Source: Halococcus qingdaonensis (GTDB lineage Archaea > Halobacteriota > Halobacteria > Halobacteriales > Halococcaceae). Taken from it: 64,000 nucleotides of DNA. The stretch lies in assembly GCF_024508235.1 (NCBI RefSeq), contig NZ_CP101943.1:2267112-2331111 (forward strand), given 5' to 3'. The position numbers and the translations under genes are program-made. The notes under the pieces were generated by a model, which worked only from the letters and a program-made list of their open reading frames with translations, had not been told where the DNA came from and did no database searches. Shown here one piece after another: positions 49,382-58,730 of this stretch. The first letter of the stretch is position 1. Every line of letters starts with the position of its first letter.

Positions 49382-49424
49382 ACGGTCGTTCCCGTTCGCT
49401 CGCTGTCGCTCGCTCACATATCAC

Positions 49425-49484
49425 TCCCTGCTGCAAATCCCCGCCGTCGCCGCTTCGCTCGTCACGTCCGTTCCTCGCAGAAGC
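49425..49484. repeat. 60-bp repeat, copy 2
   Basis: Identical to 49251-49310; abuts tRNA-Ser. Confidence 0.75.
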
Positions 49485-49564
49485 GCCGGGACGGGGATTT
49501 GAACCCCGGATCCCAAAGGGAACACGCTTTCCAGGCGTGCGCCTTACCACTCGGCCATCCCGGC
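49484..49564 (-). tRNA. tRNA-Ser (anticodon GGA)
   Basis: On minus GCCGGGA pairs with TCCCGGC and a G discriminator; the anticodon arm is CACGC-CTGGAAA-GCGTG; a long class II variable arm (TTCCCTTTGGGAT) and T-arm CGGGG-TTCAAAT-CCCCG follow. GGA reads TCC and TCT. No CCA is encoded and no intron is seen. Confidence 0.95.
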
Positions 49565-49590
49565 TTGGTCGGAACTACCGGAGTCGCAGG

Positions 49591-49794
49591 TTAAGACCTT
49601 TCGCTCCGCGCCAGCCACCTCTCGAACAGGTAGCTCGCCCCGCTGGCGACGATCCAGACGATCGCCGCGATGGCGAGCTTGACGAGCAGGCTGATCCCGG
49701 GGGCAGCGACGAGTTCGTAGCCCTGCGCGAGCACGAGGAAGGCGAGCGCACCGACCGCACCCCACAGCAGGCTCGCTTTCGTTCGCGGACGCAT
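49591..49794 (-). CDS. Small two-TM protein
   Basis: A 67-residue protein starting MRPRTKASLLWGAVGALAFL. Two helices (about 8-26 and 34-56) and a basic tail (RWLARSERS). The pattern is common in haloarchaea as an uncharacterised membrane protein (I recall DUF7981). It sits between tRNA-Ser and ilvA. Confidence 0.55.
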   Translation of the reverse strand: MRPRTKASLLWGAVGALAFLVLAQGYELVAAPGISLLVKLAIAAIVWIVASGASYLFERWLARSERS

Positions 49795-49829
49795 CAGTCC
49801 GCGAGCGCCGCGGTGTCGGTGCGGACCAC

Positions 49830-51041
49830 TCAGACGAGCACCTCGGGCGCGTAGCCGTTGGCTTCGAGCGCGTCGAGCAGCGTCGCGACGTGCTCTTCGC
49901 CCCGGGTTTCGAGATCGATCGCGACCTCGGTGGCGGTCATGCCGCTGTCGCGGGAGGTGCGGTCGTGCTGGATAGCGTAGATGTTCGCGCGCTCGTCGGC
50001 GATGATCTCGACCAGCCGTTCGAGCGAGCCGGGCCGGTCGGGAAGCGTCGTCCGAAAGCGGAGATAGCGACCCGATTCGACCAGTCCACGCATGATCACC
50101 GTCCGGAGCATGTTGAGATCGATGTTGCCGCCACAGAGAACGGGGACGACGACCTCGTCGTCGCTATAGTCGAACGCCTCGGCGAGGATCGCGGCCATCG
50201 GCACCGCACCGGCCCCCTCGATGAGCGTCTTCGAGCGTTCGAGCAGCGTCGTGATCGCAACGGCGATATCGGGATCGGAGACCGAGACGACCTCGTCGAC
50301 GCGCTCCTCGATGATCGGAAACGTCCGCTCGCCGACTCGGCGCGTCGCGATGCCGTCGGCGATCGTGTCGACGCCGTCGAGCTCCTGGACCGATCCCTTT
50401 TCGAGCGACTGGGCGACGCTCGACGCGCCCTCGGCCTCGACGCCCACGACCCGCGTGTCGGGCGATTTTGCTTTGACTGCGGTGGCGATACCGGCGATGA
50501 GTCCGCCGCCACCGATGGGGACGACGACCGTCTCGACGTCCGGGCAGTCCTCGACGATCTCCAGGCCGATCGTCCCCTGGCCGGCCATCACGGTGGGATC
50601 ATCGAAGGCGTGGACGTAGGTGCGGTTCTCGTCGGCCTCGATCTCGTGGGCGCGGGCCTGGGCCGTGTCGTAGTCCTCGCCGTGGAGGACGACCTCGGCC
50701 CCGTAGCTCCGTGTCGCCTTCACTTTCGCGATCGGGGCGTGTTCTGGCATCACGACCACGCTATCGACGTCGGCGCGCGTGGCCGCGAGCGCGACGCCCT
50801 GAGCGTGATTGCCCGCGCTCGCGGTCACGACGCCCGCCGCCTGCTCCTCGTCGGTGAGCGTGGCGATGCGGTTCGACGCGCCGCGGATCTTGAACGAACC
50901 GGTACGCTGGAACACTTCGAGTTTGGGGTGGACCGCCGCGCCCGAGAGATCGGAGAACGAGTAGGAGTGTTCGAGCGGCGTGTGGCGGGCCACGCCGTCG
51001 ACGCGCTCGCGCGCCTCATGGATATCGTCGAGACCGAGCAT
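49830..51041 (-). CDS. ilvA: Threonine ammonia-lyase
   Basis: A 403-residue PLP enzyme. The PLP lysine is K51 in RTGSFKIRGA; ASAGNHAQGVALAA and the phosphate loop GGGGLIAG follow. A C-terminal ACT domain (LPDRPGSLERLVEII) probably gives allosteric control. It deaminates threonine to 2-oxobutanoate for isoleucine synthesis, or catabolically. Start at 51039-51041 (MLGLDDIHEAR); the frame open to 51143 is not conserved. Confidence 0.93.
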   Translation of the reverse strand: MLGLDDIHEARERVDGVARHTPLEHSYSFSDLSGAAVHPKLEVFQRTGSFKIRGASNRIATLTDEEQAAGVVTASAGNHAQGVALAATRADVDSVVVMPEHAPIAKVKATRSYGAEVVLHGEDYDTAQARAHEIEADENRTYVHAFDDPTVMAGQGTIGLEIVEDCPDVETVVVPIGGGGLIAGIATAVKAKSPDTRVVGVEAEGASSVAQSLEKGSVQELDGVDTIADGIATRRVGERTFPIIEERVDEVVSVSDPDIAVAITTLLERSKTLIEGAGAVPMAAILAEAFDYSDDEVVVPVLCGGNIDLNMLRTVIMRGLVESGRYLRFRTTLPDRPGSLERLVEIIADERANIYAIQHDRTSRDSGMTATEVAIDLETRGEEHVATLLDALEANGYAPEVLV

Positions 51042-51242
51042 ACGACGATTCCGTCGCTCGGCGGTATAGTTCTTGCTGGAAGCGGCGGTGGAGGGCCGCC
51101 GAAGCGTGTGACGCACCGATGCTCCGTCGCGGGTGTTCATCAATGCACGGAAAGCGGAGTGAAAGTGAACGTGTCGGCCGCCATACCCGCGGTGCTGCGG
51201 CGGCCGCGGCTGCGGTGGGGTTGCGGTAGCGGTGCTGTGCGG

Positions 51243-51454
51243 TCCTGGTGGATGAAGGGCGAGGCACGCGAGCGACCGTAGGGAGCGAGTAGCGAACGGA
51301 GTGAGCGCGTGCCGAGGGCTTCGGCGGTGCGGACGGGTGCTGTGCGGTATGGGAAGCGTAGTGTCCGCGCGAACGAACGTGAGCGCGGTTCACCGTGAAC
51401 GAGGCCGTAGGCCGAGTGAGCGGGAGTTTTTAGTCCAGGTTTTTGGAAGGGGTT
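51243..51454 (+). repeat. Intergenic module, copy 1
   Basis: Opposite-orientation homologue of 63443-63678; anchored by a 22/22 match and a 27/30 match at the ends, with related GC-rich sequence between (for example CCGAGGGCTTCG and GTCCGCGCGA). Confidence 0.6.
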
Positions 51455-51550
51455 CGAGCACGAGCGAACGGAGTCGTTCGAAAGGCGCGAAGCGCCTTTC
51501 GTGATGACGAAACGGCTTCGCCGTTTCGAACCATGAGCGAGCGCGAGGAC

Positions 51551-51570
51551 CCCTTGTAAAAAAGTGGGTC
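51551..51570 (-). terminator. T-tract after pcn stop
   Basis: On minus the TAA of pcn is followed by GACCCACTTTTTTACAAGGG, like the thermosome 3' end. Confidence 0.45.
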
Positions 51571-52314
51571 TTAGTCGCTCTGGATGCGCGGCGCGAGCAT
51601 GTAGGTGACGCTCCCGTCGGCTTCGGCGACGTCGAAGTGAAGTTTGACGGGGAACTCCTCACCGAGGTCGATCGTGACCTCGGCGTCGCCGGGGATGGCC
51701 TTGTTCATGTCCTTGAGGTAGTCGAGGCTGAACAGCGAGTGGGCCGGGCCGACGGTGAGGTCGATGAGGTCCTCGGTATCGAGTTCGAAGTGGACGTCGT
51801 CGGTGTCGCCTTCGGCATCGACGTAGAACTGTTCGGCGTCCTCTTCGACGCCGAGGGCGATGTGGTCGGAGACCATGTCGGCGGCTTTGACCGCGCGGTT
51901 GATGTCGCGACCTTCGAGGACGATCTTCGCCGGGAGGTCGAGATCGGGGATGTCGGGCTCCTGGCGGACCGATTCGGGATCGATGAGCGCGAGCGTGTAC
52001 TCCAGGCCGTCGATCGAGATGTGGAGCTTGCGGGTCTCCTCGTCGAGTTCGAGGTGGACGAGGTCGTCGCTGCCGGCCATGCCCGCGATGTTCTGGAGCC
52101 GGGAGAGGTTCACGCCGATGACGCCGCCGTCGGCCTCGTACGACTCGAAGGCGTCGGCAGAGAGGGTCAGATCGACCATCCCGACGTTGGCAGGGTCGAC
52201 GGCTCGGATGGCGATCTCGTCGTCGTTGAGGTGGAGCTTGCACTCCTCGACGAGCACACTCACGGAGTCGAGGGCCGTTCTGAGCGTCCCCGCACTCACG
52301 ATGGCGTTGAACAT
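51571..52314 (-). CDS. pcn: DNA sliding clamp PCNA
   Basis: A 247-residue archaeal PCNA. It starts [20 protein letters not shown], has the interdomain connector region around [20 protein letters not shown] (PIP-box groove), and ends with [14 protein letters not shown]. Very acidic as expected. It trims DNA polymerases and Hjc-type proteins to DNA and is loaded by RFC (see 1566). Confidence 0.97.
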   Translation of the reverse strand: MFNAIVSAGTLRTALDSVSVLVEECKLHLNDDEIAIRAVDPANVGMVDLTLSADAFESYEADGGVIGVNLSRLQNIAGMAGSDDLVHLELDEETRKLHISIDGLEYTLALIDPESVRQEPDIPDLDLPAKIVLEGRDINRAVKAADMVSDHIALGVEEDAEQFYVDAEGDTDDVHFELDTEDLIDLTVGPAHSLFSLDYLKDMNKAIPGDAEVTIDLGEEFPVKLHFDVAEADGSVTYMLAPRIQSD

Positions 52315-52413
52315 GGCTCCGGTACGACCAGCCGGGTTATAAAAGGTGTGCGTTCGACTCGTCGAACGAACCGAGCGAAGGGCGTTTACGCGCCCGTGAA
52401 GTAGCCACGCGGG

Positions 52414-53169
52414 ATGGCGCGCCGGGACGAATACTACAACAAGGCAAAACAGCAGGGCTACCGCTCACGGTCGGCCTACAAGCTCCAGCAGTTGGACGAG
52501 ACGGCGGACCTCTTCACCGACGAAAGCACCGTTATCGACCTGGGCGCGGCACCCGGCGGCTGGCTCCAGGTCGCGGCCGAGCGCGCACCGGAGGGCCGCA
52601 TCGTCGGCGTCGACCGCCAGCGCATCGAGGCGATCGATGGCGTCGAAACCCGCCGTGGCGACCTCACCGACGAGGACGTCAGGGAGGAACTGAAAGCCGA
52701 CGTCGGCGAGGCGGACGTCGTACTTTCGGATATGGCTCCAAATATGAGCGGCGAGTACGACCTCGATCACGCACGCTCGGTTCATCTCGCCCGCCAGGCT
52801 CTGGACGTGGCTCGCGAGGTGCTCGCGCCGGGCGGCGATCTCGCCGTGAAGGTGTTCGACGGTCGCGATCTCGACAGGCTGGAGGACGATATCGAAGAGG
52901 AGTTCGAATACGTCAGAACCGTGCGACCCGACGCTTCGCGCGACGAATCCTCCGAGCTCTACCTGGTCGGCAAGGGTCGCATGACAGCCCCCATCGAGGT
53001 CGGCGACGAACAGACGGTCGAGATCACCGCCACCGGCGAGGAGGGCGATGGGATCGCCAAGATCGAGGAGTACACTGTGTTCGTGTCCGACGCCGAGGAG
53101 GGCGAACAGGTGCGTGTGCGGATCGCGGACGTGAAACCGCGGTTCGGTTTCGCCGAGCGCGTCGACTGA
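52414..53169 (+). CDS. rlmE: 23S rRNA 2'-O-methyltransferase (RlmE/FtsJ) with TRAM domain
   Basis: A 251-residue protein. The FtsJ domain has [14 protein letters not shown], the SAM loop [33 protein letters not shown] and [13 protein letters not shown] active-site positions are in place. A C-terminal TRAM domain (about 190-251, [20 protein letters not shown]) adds RNA binding. It modifies 23S rRNA. Divergent from pcn with a 99-bp gap. Confidence 0.93.
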   Translation: MARRDEYYNKAKQQGYRSRSAYKLQQLDETADLFTDESTVIDLGAAPGGWLQVAAERAPEGRIVGVDRQRIEAIDGVETRRGDLTDEDVREELKADVGEADVVLSDMAPNMSGEYDLDHARSVHLARQALDVAREVLAPGGDLAVKVFDGRDLDRLEDDIEEEFEYVRTVRPDASRDESSELYLVGKGRMTAPIEVGDEQTVEITATGEEGDGIAKIEEYTVFVSDAEEGEQVRVRIADVKPRFGFAERVD

Positions 53170-53265
53170 GGCCGCACGGCCCTCGAATCGGCGGTCGTCT
53201 CGATTGTTCGATCTCCAGTCGAAACGAAGGGGTCCGTGTCGGCGGAATCGAATTCAGGCGGTCGA

Positions 53266-53940
53266 TTACTGAGTCCGGAACGCACGGTCGCCGGCGTCGC
53301 CGAGCCCCGGCACGATGAAGCCGTTCTCGTCGAGGCGTTCGTCGATGCTCACGGTGAGGAGGTCGGCTTCGGGGAACCGTTCACCGACCCGGAGCAGGCC
53401 GTCGGGTGCGCTGACCGCCGAGAGGACGAACAGATCCTCGGGCTCTGGCGCGTCGGCGAGGACGTGCTCCAGTACCGTGCACATCGTCGAGCCGGTGGCG
53501 AGCATCGGGTCGGCGACGATCACGGTGTCCTCGGCGGTGATCTCGGGGAGTTTGGTGTAGTCGATGGTGATGGGGAACTCGCCGTCGGTCATGCCGGCCT
53601 CCTCGTCGCGGCCCGCCGAGATGACGCCCTGTTTGGCCCGCGGGAAGGCCTTCAGCAGCCCCTCGACGAACGGTGTCGCCGCACGGAGGACGTTGACGAT
53701 GACGACGTCGTCGAGACCCTTGACGCGCTCGCCGGTGGTCTCGGCCAGCGGCGTCGTGATCGAGACGTACTCGGTCTCCATCGCGCCGTCGATGATCTCG
53801 TAGCCACAGATGCGGCCGAGTTTGACGAGTCCTTTCCGGAAAGCGACCTGTTCCATGTCTGCGCTTCGCAGCCGTGAGAGCGTGTCTCGCGCCAGTGCGT
53901 GCGTGATGAGCGACGCCGAATCGCGCTCGGAGATGGGCAT
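53266..53940 (-). CDS. upp: Uracil phosphoribosyltransferase
   Basis: A 224-residue UPRTase. The PRPP loop is [39 protein letters not shown] and [17 protein letters not shown] at the end bind uracil. It makes UMP from uracil. A TTTTATAC box (on minus) lies about 26 bases before its ATG, giving it its own promoter. Confidence 0.95.
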   Translation of the reverse strand: MPISERDSASLITHALARDTLSRLRSADMEQVAFRKGLVKLGRICGYEIIDGAMETEYVSITTPLAETTGERVKGLDDVVIVNVLRAATPFVEGLLKAFPRAKQGVISAGRDEEAGMTDGEFPITIDYTKLPEITAEDTVIVADPMLATGSTMCTVLEHVLADAPEPEDLFVLSAVSAPDGLLRVGERFPEADLLTVSIDERLDENGFIVPGLGDAGDRAFRTQ

Positions 53941-53990
53941 GGTAGAGCGGGTTGCCGCGCGCGTATAAAATCATCTCATCAGCCACCGCC

Positions 53991-54170
53991 TCAACGCAGC
54001 ACGGCCAGATAGGTAACGACCGCGATCAGCAGCGTCGCGAGCGCCGCCGTCCGCAGCGAGAAGGTGAGCACGCCGAGCAGCGAGAGCCCCCACACGACGA
54101 CCGTCCCGAACACCGCCGAGAGCAGCAGATCGAGCACGATCAGGACGCGGATATCGCCGTCCGAAGCCAT
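53991..54170 (-). CDS. 59-residue small membrane protein
   Basis: An ATG-started minus frame: MASDGDIRVLIVLDLLLSAV, then FGTVVVWGLSLLGVLTFSL and RTAALATLLIAVVTYLAVLR. Two helices are evident. ATAATATATAAT at 54193-54204 is a strong promoter box 23 bases upstream. It is 50 bp before upp on the same strand. No family known. Confidence 0.6.
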   Translation of the reverse strand: MASDGDIRVLIVLDLLLSAVFGTVVVWGLSLLGVLTFSLRTAALATLLIAVVTYLAVLR

Positions 54171-54192
54171 CGTATCGGACGACGGCCGGCCG

Positions 54193-54204
54193 GATTATAT
54201 ATTA
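54193..54204 (-). promoter_or_regulatory. TATA box of the 59-residue gene
   Basis: ATTATATATTAT, symmetric, ends 23 bases upstream of the minus ATG at 54168-54170. Confidence 0.55.
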
Positions 54205-54346
54205 TCGGCCCAGTCACTTCCCACACCAGTCACATCTCATACTCGTTCACAGCAACCCCGGACGGGGAATGCTCCTTGCAGGTGAGTCGCATTCCGAGGG
54301 ATGAGGTCGGCCGACAACGTATTCACGCAGCCAGCGTACGGCCGCC

Positions 54347-54667
54347 ATGAAGCTCACGAACCGCCACGGGACGCCGGTCGATCCGGTGCCGTTTCTCGTC
54401 GTCTCGTCGCTCGCCTTCCTCATGAGCTTCTCGTACGGACCGATCTACCTGCTGGCGCTCGGGCTCTCGCTACCGATTTCGATTACCGTTTCGACAATCC
54501 TCTTCGTGTGCGCCACGGGTACTGCCTACCATCAGATGGTGCTGACGACGCGCCCGGAGCTACGCGGCGAGATACCGCCCGAGCAACGCCTTCGGCGGTT
54601 GGTGTACGCAGCCGCCGTCCTTCTGGCGCTGCTCGCGCTGCTATCGCTGCCGTTTTTGGTGCCCTGA
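54347..54667 (+). CDS. Three-TM protein, unknown
   Basis: A 106-residue protein. Helices at about 15-32, 37-57 and 86-104 are separated by TTRPELRGEIPPEQRLRRL. It starts MKLTNRHGTPVD. The SRPBCC gene starts 15 bases after its stop, suggesting one transcript. No family recognised. Confidence 0.55.
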   Translation: MKLTNRHGTPVDPVPFLVVSSLAFLMSFSYGPIYLLALGLSLPISITVSTILFVCATGTAYHQMVLTTRPELRGEIPPEQRLRRLVYAAAVLLALLALLSLPFLVP

Positions 54668-54681
54668 CTCGTGGAGACGGT

Positions 54682-55089
54682 ATGCGCGAGGTCAGCGCGT
54701 CACGGTTCGTCCGGGCGACCCCGGCGACCGTCGAGCGCGCGCTCACACCGCGGTCGCTCGTCGAATACGAGGGCAGCTTCACCGTCTACGAGGTCGAGGA
54801 CACCGACGAGGGCTGGCTCGTCATCGCCGGTTCGCGCGGGGTCGAACTCGCGCTCGCCTTCGAACTCGATGGTGAGGGACTGACCTACGAACAGCGCGGC
54901 GACGGCCCGCTGGAAACGCTCGAAACGACGATCACGTACGAGCCGAAGGATCAGGGCACCAGCGTCCGGATGCGCTCGCGGGTGAGCGCCGGGCTCCCCC
55001 TCGCGTCGCTCACCGACCGCGTGGCCGCCTGGAAGCGCCGCGGCGAACTCCGGCGGGCGCTCTCCCGCCTCGCCGCCGACGTGGAGTGA
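54682..55089 (+). CDS. SRPBCC-fold protein
   Basis: A 135-residue protein beginning MREVSASRFVRATPATVERA, the usual first strand and helix of the START/SRPBCC fold; GSFTVYEVEDTDEGWLVIAG and TTITYEPKDQGTSVRMRSRV are the sheet, and the C-terminal helix is KRRGELRRALSRLAADVE. It may bind a lipid or hydrophobic ligand. Confidence 0.7.
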   Translation: MREVSASRFVRATPATVERALTPRSLVEYEGSFTVYEVEDTDEGWLVIAGSRGVELALAFELDGEGLTYEQRGDGPLETLETTITYEPKDQGTSVRMRSRVSAGLPLASLTDRVAAWKRRGELRRALSRLAADVE

Positions 55090-55198
55090 CGTTTCGTTCG
55101 ATCGTGTTCCGTTCGGGTGTGTTTCGTTCGAGTGACGCCCGTGTACCGCGTGCGCACAGCCGCACACGGTTTTATCAGTCGTCGCCCGAACGTGTTGT

Positions 55199-55423
55199 AT
55201 GGAATTCGCTAACACGATCAAGGAGACGCTGCAAGCCTCGACCGAATCGGCCAACCGCGGTGGCGGGAAGGGCGACGGCTCGAAGGGTGCCTACTGGTGT
55301 CACGACTGCGCCGAGCGGATTCGTGACGTCGACGTCGAGGGCGAGACGCCACCGGACTGTCCCGACTGCGGCGTGGCGATGGAATTCGAGCGCTCGCCCT
55401 CGACGACCGGCTGTGCCTGCTGA
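55199..55423 (+). CDS. Small zinc-ribbon protein
   Basis: A 74-residue protein: N-terminal helix MEFANTIKETLQASTES, glycine linker, CHDC (34-37) and CPDC (54-57), with a CAC end. The two CxxC pairs form a ribbon. Not a family I can name. Confidence 0.6.
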   Translation: MEFANTIKETLQASTESANRGGGKGDGSKGAYWCHDCAERIRDVDVEGETPPDCPDCGVAMEFERSPSTTGCAC

Positions 55424-55479
55424 GCGAACGAATCGTCGAGCCGGCGGTCGTTTAAGTGCGTGCGAGTCGTTCTCGTGTC

Positions 55480-55776
55480 ATGGCGCTCGCAGACCGCATC
55501 GCAACCTACCGCGAGATCGTCGAGGAGTGGCTGCACGGGCTCTATCACGGGATGATCGAGGGGCCGGCGTTCGAGCTGATCGAGAAGGAGGCCGAGGACA
55601 CCGACGACGTGTTCATGCTCGCCTGTTTCGCCGACGCCTTCGGGATCCCGAGCCCCGTCTCCTACTACACCGCCGAACTCCTCCCCTACCTCGCCGAGGA
55701 GTTCCAGGGCTGGGAGCGCCGGCTCTGGGATCGCGACACGCTCATCGAACGCAAGGGCCAGCAGTACCACTTCTGA
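55480..55776 (+). CDS. Conserved haloarchaeal helical protein
   Basis: A 98-residue helical protein: MALADRIATYREIVEEWLHG at the start, DVFMLACFADAFGIPSPVSY and ELLPYLAEEFQGWERRLWDR later. It is 4 bases before the ArsA-type ATPase (GTG at 55781), so probably co-translated. The conserved proline-tyrosine stretch suggests a defined fold but no function is known to me. Confidence 0.6.
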   Translation: MALADRIATYREIVEEWLHGLYHGMIEGPAFELIEKEAEDTDDVFMLACFADAFGIPSPVSYYTAELLPYLAEEFQGWERRLWDRDTLIERKGQQYHF

Positions 55777-55780
55777 TGCG

Positions 55781-56755
55781 GTGGCAAACGTGAGGGAGTT
55801 CGTCTTCTTCGGCGGCAAGGGCGGCGTCGGCAAGACCACCGTCTCCTGTGCGTACGCGCTCAAATGCGCCCGGGCGGGGCTCGACACGCTCGTCGTCTCG
55901 ACCGATCCGGCCCACAGCACCGCCGACGTGTTCGACCAGGAGTTCGGCGACGAGCCACGACCCGTCGAGGGACACGACGGGCTCTCGGCGATGGAGATCG
56001 ACCCCGACGAGGAAGTCTCCGAACACCTGATGGAGACCAAGCGCGCGCTCGCCGATCAGGTGAGTCCCGCGATGGTCAACGAGATCGACAGACAGATCGA
56101 ACTCGCCCATCGCACCCCGGGTGCGTACGAGGCCGCGCTGTTCGATCGGTTCATCGACGTGATGCGCGACAGCGACCACGACCGCGTCGTTTTCGACACC
56201 GCGCCGACGGGCGGGGCGCTCCGCCTGCTCTCGCTCCCCGAGTTCCTGGAGGACTGGATCGCCCGCCTCATCGACAAGCGCACCGAGAGCATCGACCTCT
56301 ACGAGCGGGCGGCCATCGGCAACCGTGAGGCCCGCCGCCGGATCGACGACGATCCGATCATCGAGCGTCTGCGCGAGCGAAAGGAGATGTTCGAGTTCGC
56401 CGGCCACGCCCTCCGCGAGCGGGCGACCTTCTTCCTCGTGATGAACCCCGACGAACTCTCGCTGCGCGAGACTGCCCGCGCGCTCGACGATCTCGACGAG
56501 TACGGGCTCTCGGTTGGCGGGCTGCTCATCAACCGCCTGACACCCGAACCCGACGGCGAAGAGGGTGGTCGCGGCGCACGCTACCTCCGCGAGCGCTGCG
56601 CGAACGAGCGCGAGCGCGTCGCGACCGTGCGCGAGGAGTTCGCCCCGCCGGTGCGCGGGACGATCGAGACCCGCGTCGCCGAAGTCAAGGGTGATCTGCT
56701 CGCCGAGGTCGCAGCCGAACTCGACGTCGAAGTCGCGACCGAACCGAGACCCTGA
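55781..56755 (+). CDS. arsA: ArsA/Get3-family ATPase
   Basis: A 324-residue P-loop ATPase with the deviant Walker A GGKGGVGKTT (11-20), switch I (TDPAHSTADVFD) and switch II (FDTAPTGGALRLLSL). This is the single-domain form, which in archaea is more like Get3/TRC40 (tail-anchored protein targeting) than the two-domain arsenite pump. The start is a GTG 4 bases after the upstream gene. The hydrophobic groove region (about 190-230, KEMFEFAGHALRERATFF) is present but short. Confidence 0.88.
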   Translation: MANVREFVFFGGKGGVGKTTVSCAYALKCARAGLDTLVVSTDPAHSTADVFDQEFGDEPRPVEGHDGLSAMEIDPDEEVSEHLMETKRALADQVSPAMVNEIDRQIELAHRTPGAYEAALFDRFIDVMRDSDHDRVVFDTAPTGGALRLLSLPEFLEDWIARLIDKRTESIDLYERAAIGNREARRRIDDDPIIERLRERKEMFEFAGHALRERATFFLVMNPDELSLRETARALDDLDEYGLSVGGLLINRLTPEPDGEEGGRGARYLRERCANERERVATVREEFAPPVRGTIETRVAEVKGDLLAEVAAELDVEVATEPRP

Positions 56756-56839
56756 CCGCGATTCTTCCGAGGTGTGATTATCGATACCGAGGCCAACGTT
56801 TAAGTCGTCGTTTTCCATTGATTACTGTGGACAACTACC

Positions 56840-58681
56840 ATGCAGGTACTTTGGCTCGTCCTCCTGGCGCTCGTCACGTTTACGCTCGGCTACGTCGGCT
56901 ACTCGCGCTATCTCGCACGGTTCGTCGATCTCGACGACGACCGCGAGACGCCGGCGCACAAGTACCGTGACGGCCAGGAGTACGTCCCCTCACAGCGGTC
57001 GGTACTGCTCGGTCACCACTACTCGTCGATCGCCGGCGGCGCGCCGATCGCCGGCCCGATCACTGCAGCGGCGGCGTTCGGCTGGCTACCGGCGATCCTC
57101 TGGATCGCCGTCGGCAACCCCCTCTTCGGCGCGGTCCACGACTTCATGTCGCTGTCGTCGAGCATGCGCCACGAGGGGAAGTCGATCGGCTACATCATCG
57201 GCGAATACGTCGGCGAGCGCGGCAAGGACATGCTGCTCTGGTTCGCCTTTCTGACGATCATCCTGGTCATCGCGGCCTTCGCCTTCCTCATCGGCAGCAT
57301 CTTCGACGCGTTCCCGCAGGCGGCGACCGCCTCCGTGCTCTACATCGCGCTCGCGGTCGTCTTCGGGATCTATCTCTACCAGTTGAACCTCCCCTTCCTT
57401 CCGGGAGCGGTGGTGTTCGTCGCGGCGGTGTTCGCCGGCGTCTGGGTCGGGCTCGAATACCCGATCGCGCTGGCCGCTCGCGACGGCCTGCCCGCCGGCA
57501 CCATCGTCCTGTTCGGGAGCGCGCTCGACTGGCTACCACTTGCGGGAGCGATCAACCCGAACGTGGCCGCCTGGATCCTCGTCACGGTGCTGTACGCGTT
57601 CGCCGCGAGCGTGCTCCCGGTGTGGGTGTTGCTCCAGCCGCGCGATTTCCTCACGTCGAGCCTGCTCTACACCGGCGTCGGCGGCATGCTGCTCGCGGTG
57701 ATCGTCGGCTCGCTCATCGGCTTTAGTCCTGTGGACGTCGTGGTGCCGGCGGCGGGCATTGACGTGACGGTGAGCTCGCTCGAAACCCAGATCGCACCCT
57801 TTACCGGTTTCGTCCATCCCGCACTCGGTCCGATCTTCCCGTTCCTGTTCGTCACGATCGCCTGCGGGACGATCAGCGGCTTCCACTCGCTGGTCTCCTC
57901 GGGGACGACGGCCAAGCAGTTGAACAGGGAGAGCGACGCCCGGCCGATCGGTTACGGCGCAATGCTCGGCGAGGGATTGCTCGCGGTGACGGCGGTCATC
58001 GCGGTCTCGATCATCGCCACCTCCACCGGGTCGCTCGACGCGGCGCTCGTCACCTTCCCGGCTGGCGGCGGCGCGCTGCTCACGGCGCTCGGCATCCCGA
58101 TGCTCGCTGCGGCGGCATTCATCGGCCTGGTGTTCGCGAGCTTCCTGCTGACGAGCACCGACACCGCGGCACGGCTCGGCCGCTACATGCTCGAGGAGAT
58201 CGTCGGCACGCCCGAGACGAGCACGCAGAAACTCGCCGTCAACCGTTACGTGAGCACCGGCATCCTCGCGATCGGTGGCTACGCGCTCGTCGCCAGCGGC
58301 ACGTGGGAGAACATCTGGCCGCTGTTTGGCGGGGCAAACCAGACGCTCGCGGCGCTCGCGCTGCTGGTCGCGACGGTCTGGCTCGCCAACTGGAGCGACA
58401 ACAAGCAGCTCATCAGCACGGGCGTGCCGCTCGTGTTCATGATCGGCGTCACGATCGTCGCACTGCTGTGGATCGGCGTCGTCCGCAATCCACAGACGAT
58501 CCTCGCGGGTGAAGCCGGCGGGACGGTCGCGGCCGCATCGCTCGCGCTCCAAAGTGTGGTGGCACTCGTGCTCGTCGGACTCACGCTGGGGCTGCTCTAT
58601 CTCGGCATCACTAACGTCAGAAACGTCCGCGGCGAGGCGGGCACGGCCGTCGCTGACGGGGGTGAGCCGGGCGACGACTAA
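56840..58681 (+). CDS. cstA: Carbon starvation protein CstA (peptide/pyruvate transporter)
   Basis: A 613-residue transporter with about 16 helices. It begins with LVLLALVTFTLGYVGYSRYL; VPSQRSVLLGHHYSSIAGGAP and HDFMSLSSSMRHEGKSIG are CstA signatures. It may import peptides or pyruvate. TTTAAGT at 56799-56805 is the likely TATA box, 35 bases before the ATG. Confidence 0.92.
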   Translation: MQVLWLVLLALVTFTLGYVGYSRYLARFVDLDDDRETPAHKYRDGQEYVPSQRSVLLGHHYSSIAGGAPIAGPITAAAAFGWLPAILWIAVGNPLFGAVHDFMSLSSSMRHEGKSIGYIIGEYVGERGKDMLLWFAFLTIILVIAAFAFLIGSIFDAFPQAATASVLYIALAVVFGIYLYQLNLPFLPGAVVFVAAVFAGVWVGLEYPIALAARDGLPAGTIVLFGSALDWLPLAGAINPNVAAWILVTVLYAFAASVLPVWVLLQPRDFLTSSLLYTGVGGMLLAVIVGSLIGFSPVDVVVPAAGIDVTVSSLETQIAPFTGFVHPALGPIFPFLFVTIACGTISGFHSLVSSGTTAKQLNRESDARPIGYGAMLGEGLLAVTAVIAVSIIATSTGSLDAALVTFPAGGGALLTALGIPMLAAAAFIGLVFASFLLTSTDTAARLGRYMLEEIVGTPETSTQKLAVNRYVSTGILAIGGYALVASGTWENIWPLFGGANQTLAALALLVATVWLANWSDNKQLISTGVPLVFMIGVTIVALLWIGVVRNPQTILAGEAGGTVAAASLALQSVVALVLVGLTLGLLYLGITNVRNVRGEAGTAVADGGEPGDD

Positions 58682-58730
58682 ACCCGTCTCCCGGCCGAAC
58701 GATTATCCTTCAGGCGTGTAATTTCGCTGT

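Larger units (their letters stand above)
49075..49483. repeat. 409-bp region with tandem tRNA-Ser-derived units
   Basis: No gene. Two tRNA-Ser 3'-end fragments (49187-49207, 49361-49381) and an identical 60-bp repeat (49251-49310, 49425-49484) arrange as tandem units leading into the real tRNA-Ser at 49484. Confidence 0.7.
51042..51570. other. 529-bp intergenic region with hairpins and a module repeated near 63.5 kb
   Basis: No gene. GC-rich GCGGT runs, a 22-bp sequence (51243-51264) and a 30-bp sequence (51425-51454) recur inverted at 63657-63678 and 63443-63472; two GAA/TTC-loop stems (51480-51500, 51508-51528) precede the pcn end. Confidence 0.65.

Noticed and set aside
49128..49480. Tandem repeats near tRNA-Ser considered as a mobile element
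   Set aside because: No transposase or integrase frame and no terminal inverted repeats; kept as tRNA-derived repeats.
55781..56755. Arsenite-pump ATPase role for the ArsA-like gene
   Set aside because: Single-domain form with no arsB/arsR nearby; Get3-like targeting role is at least as likely, so resistance was not claimed.
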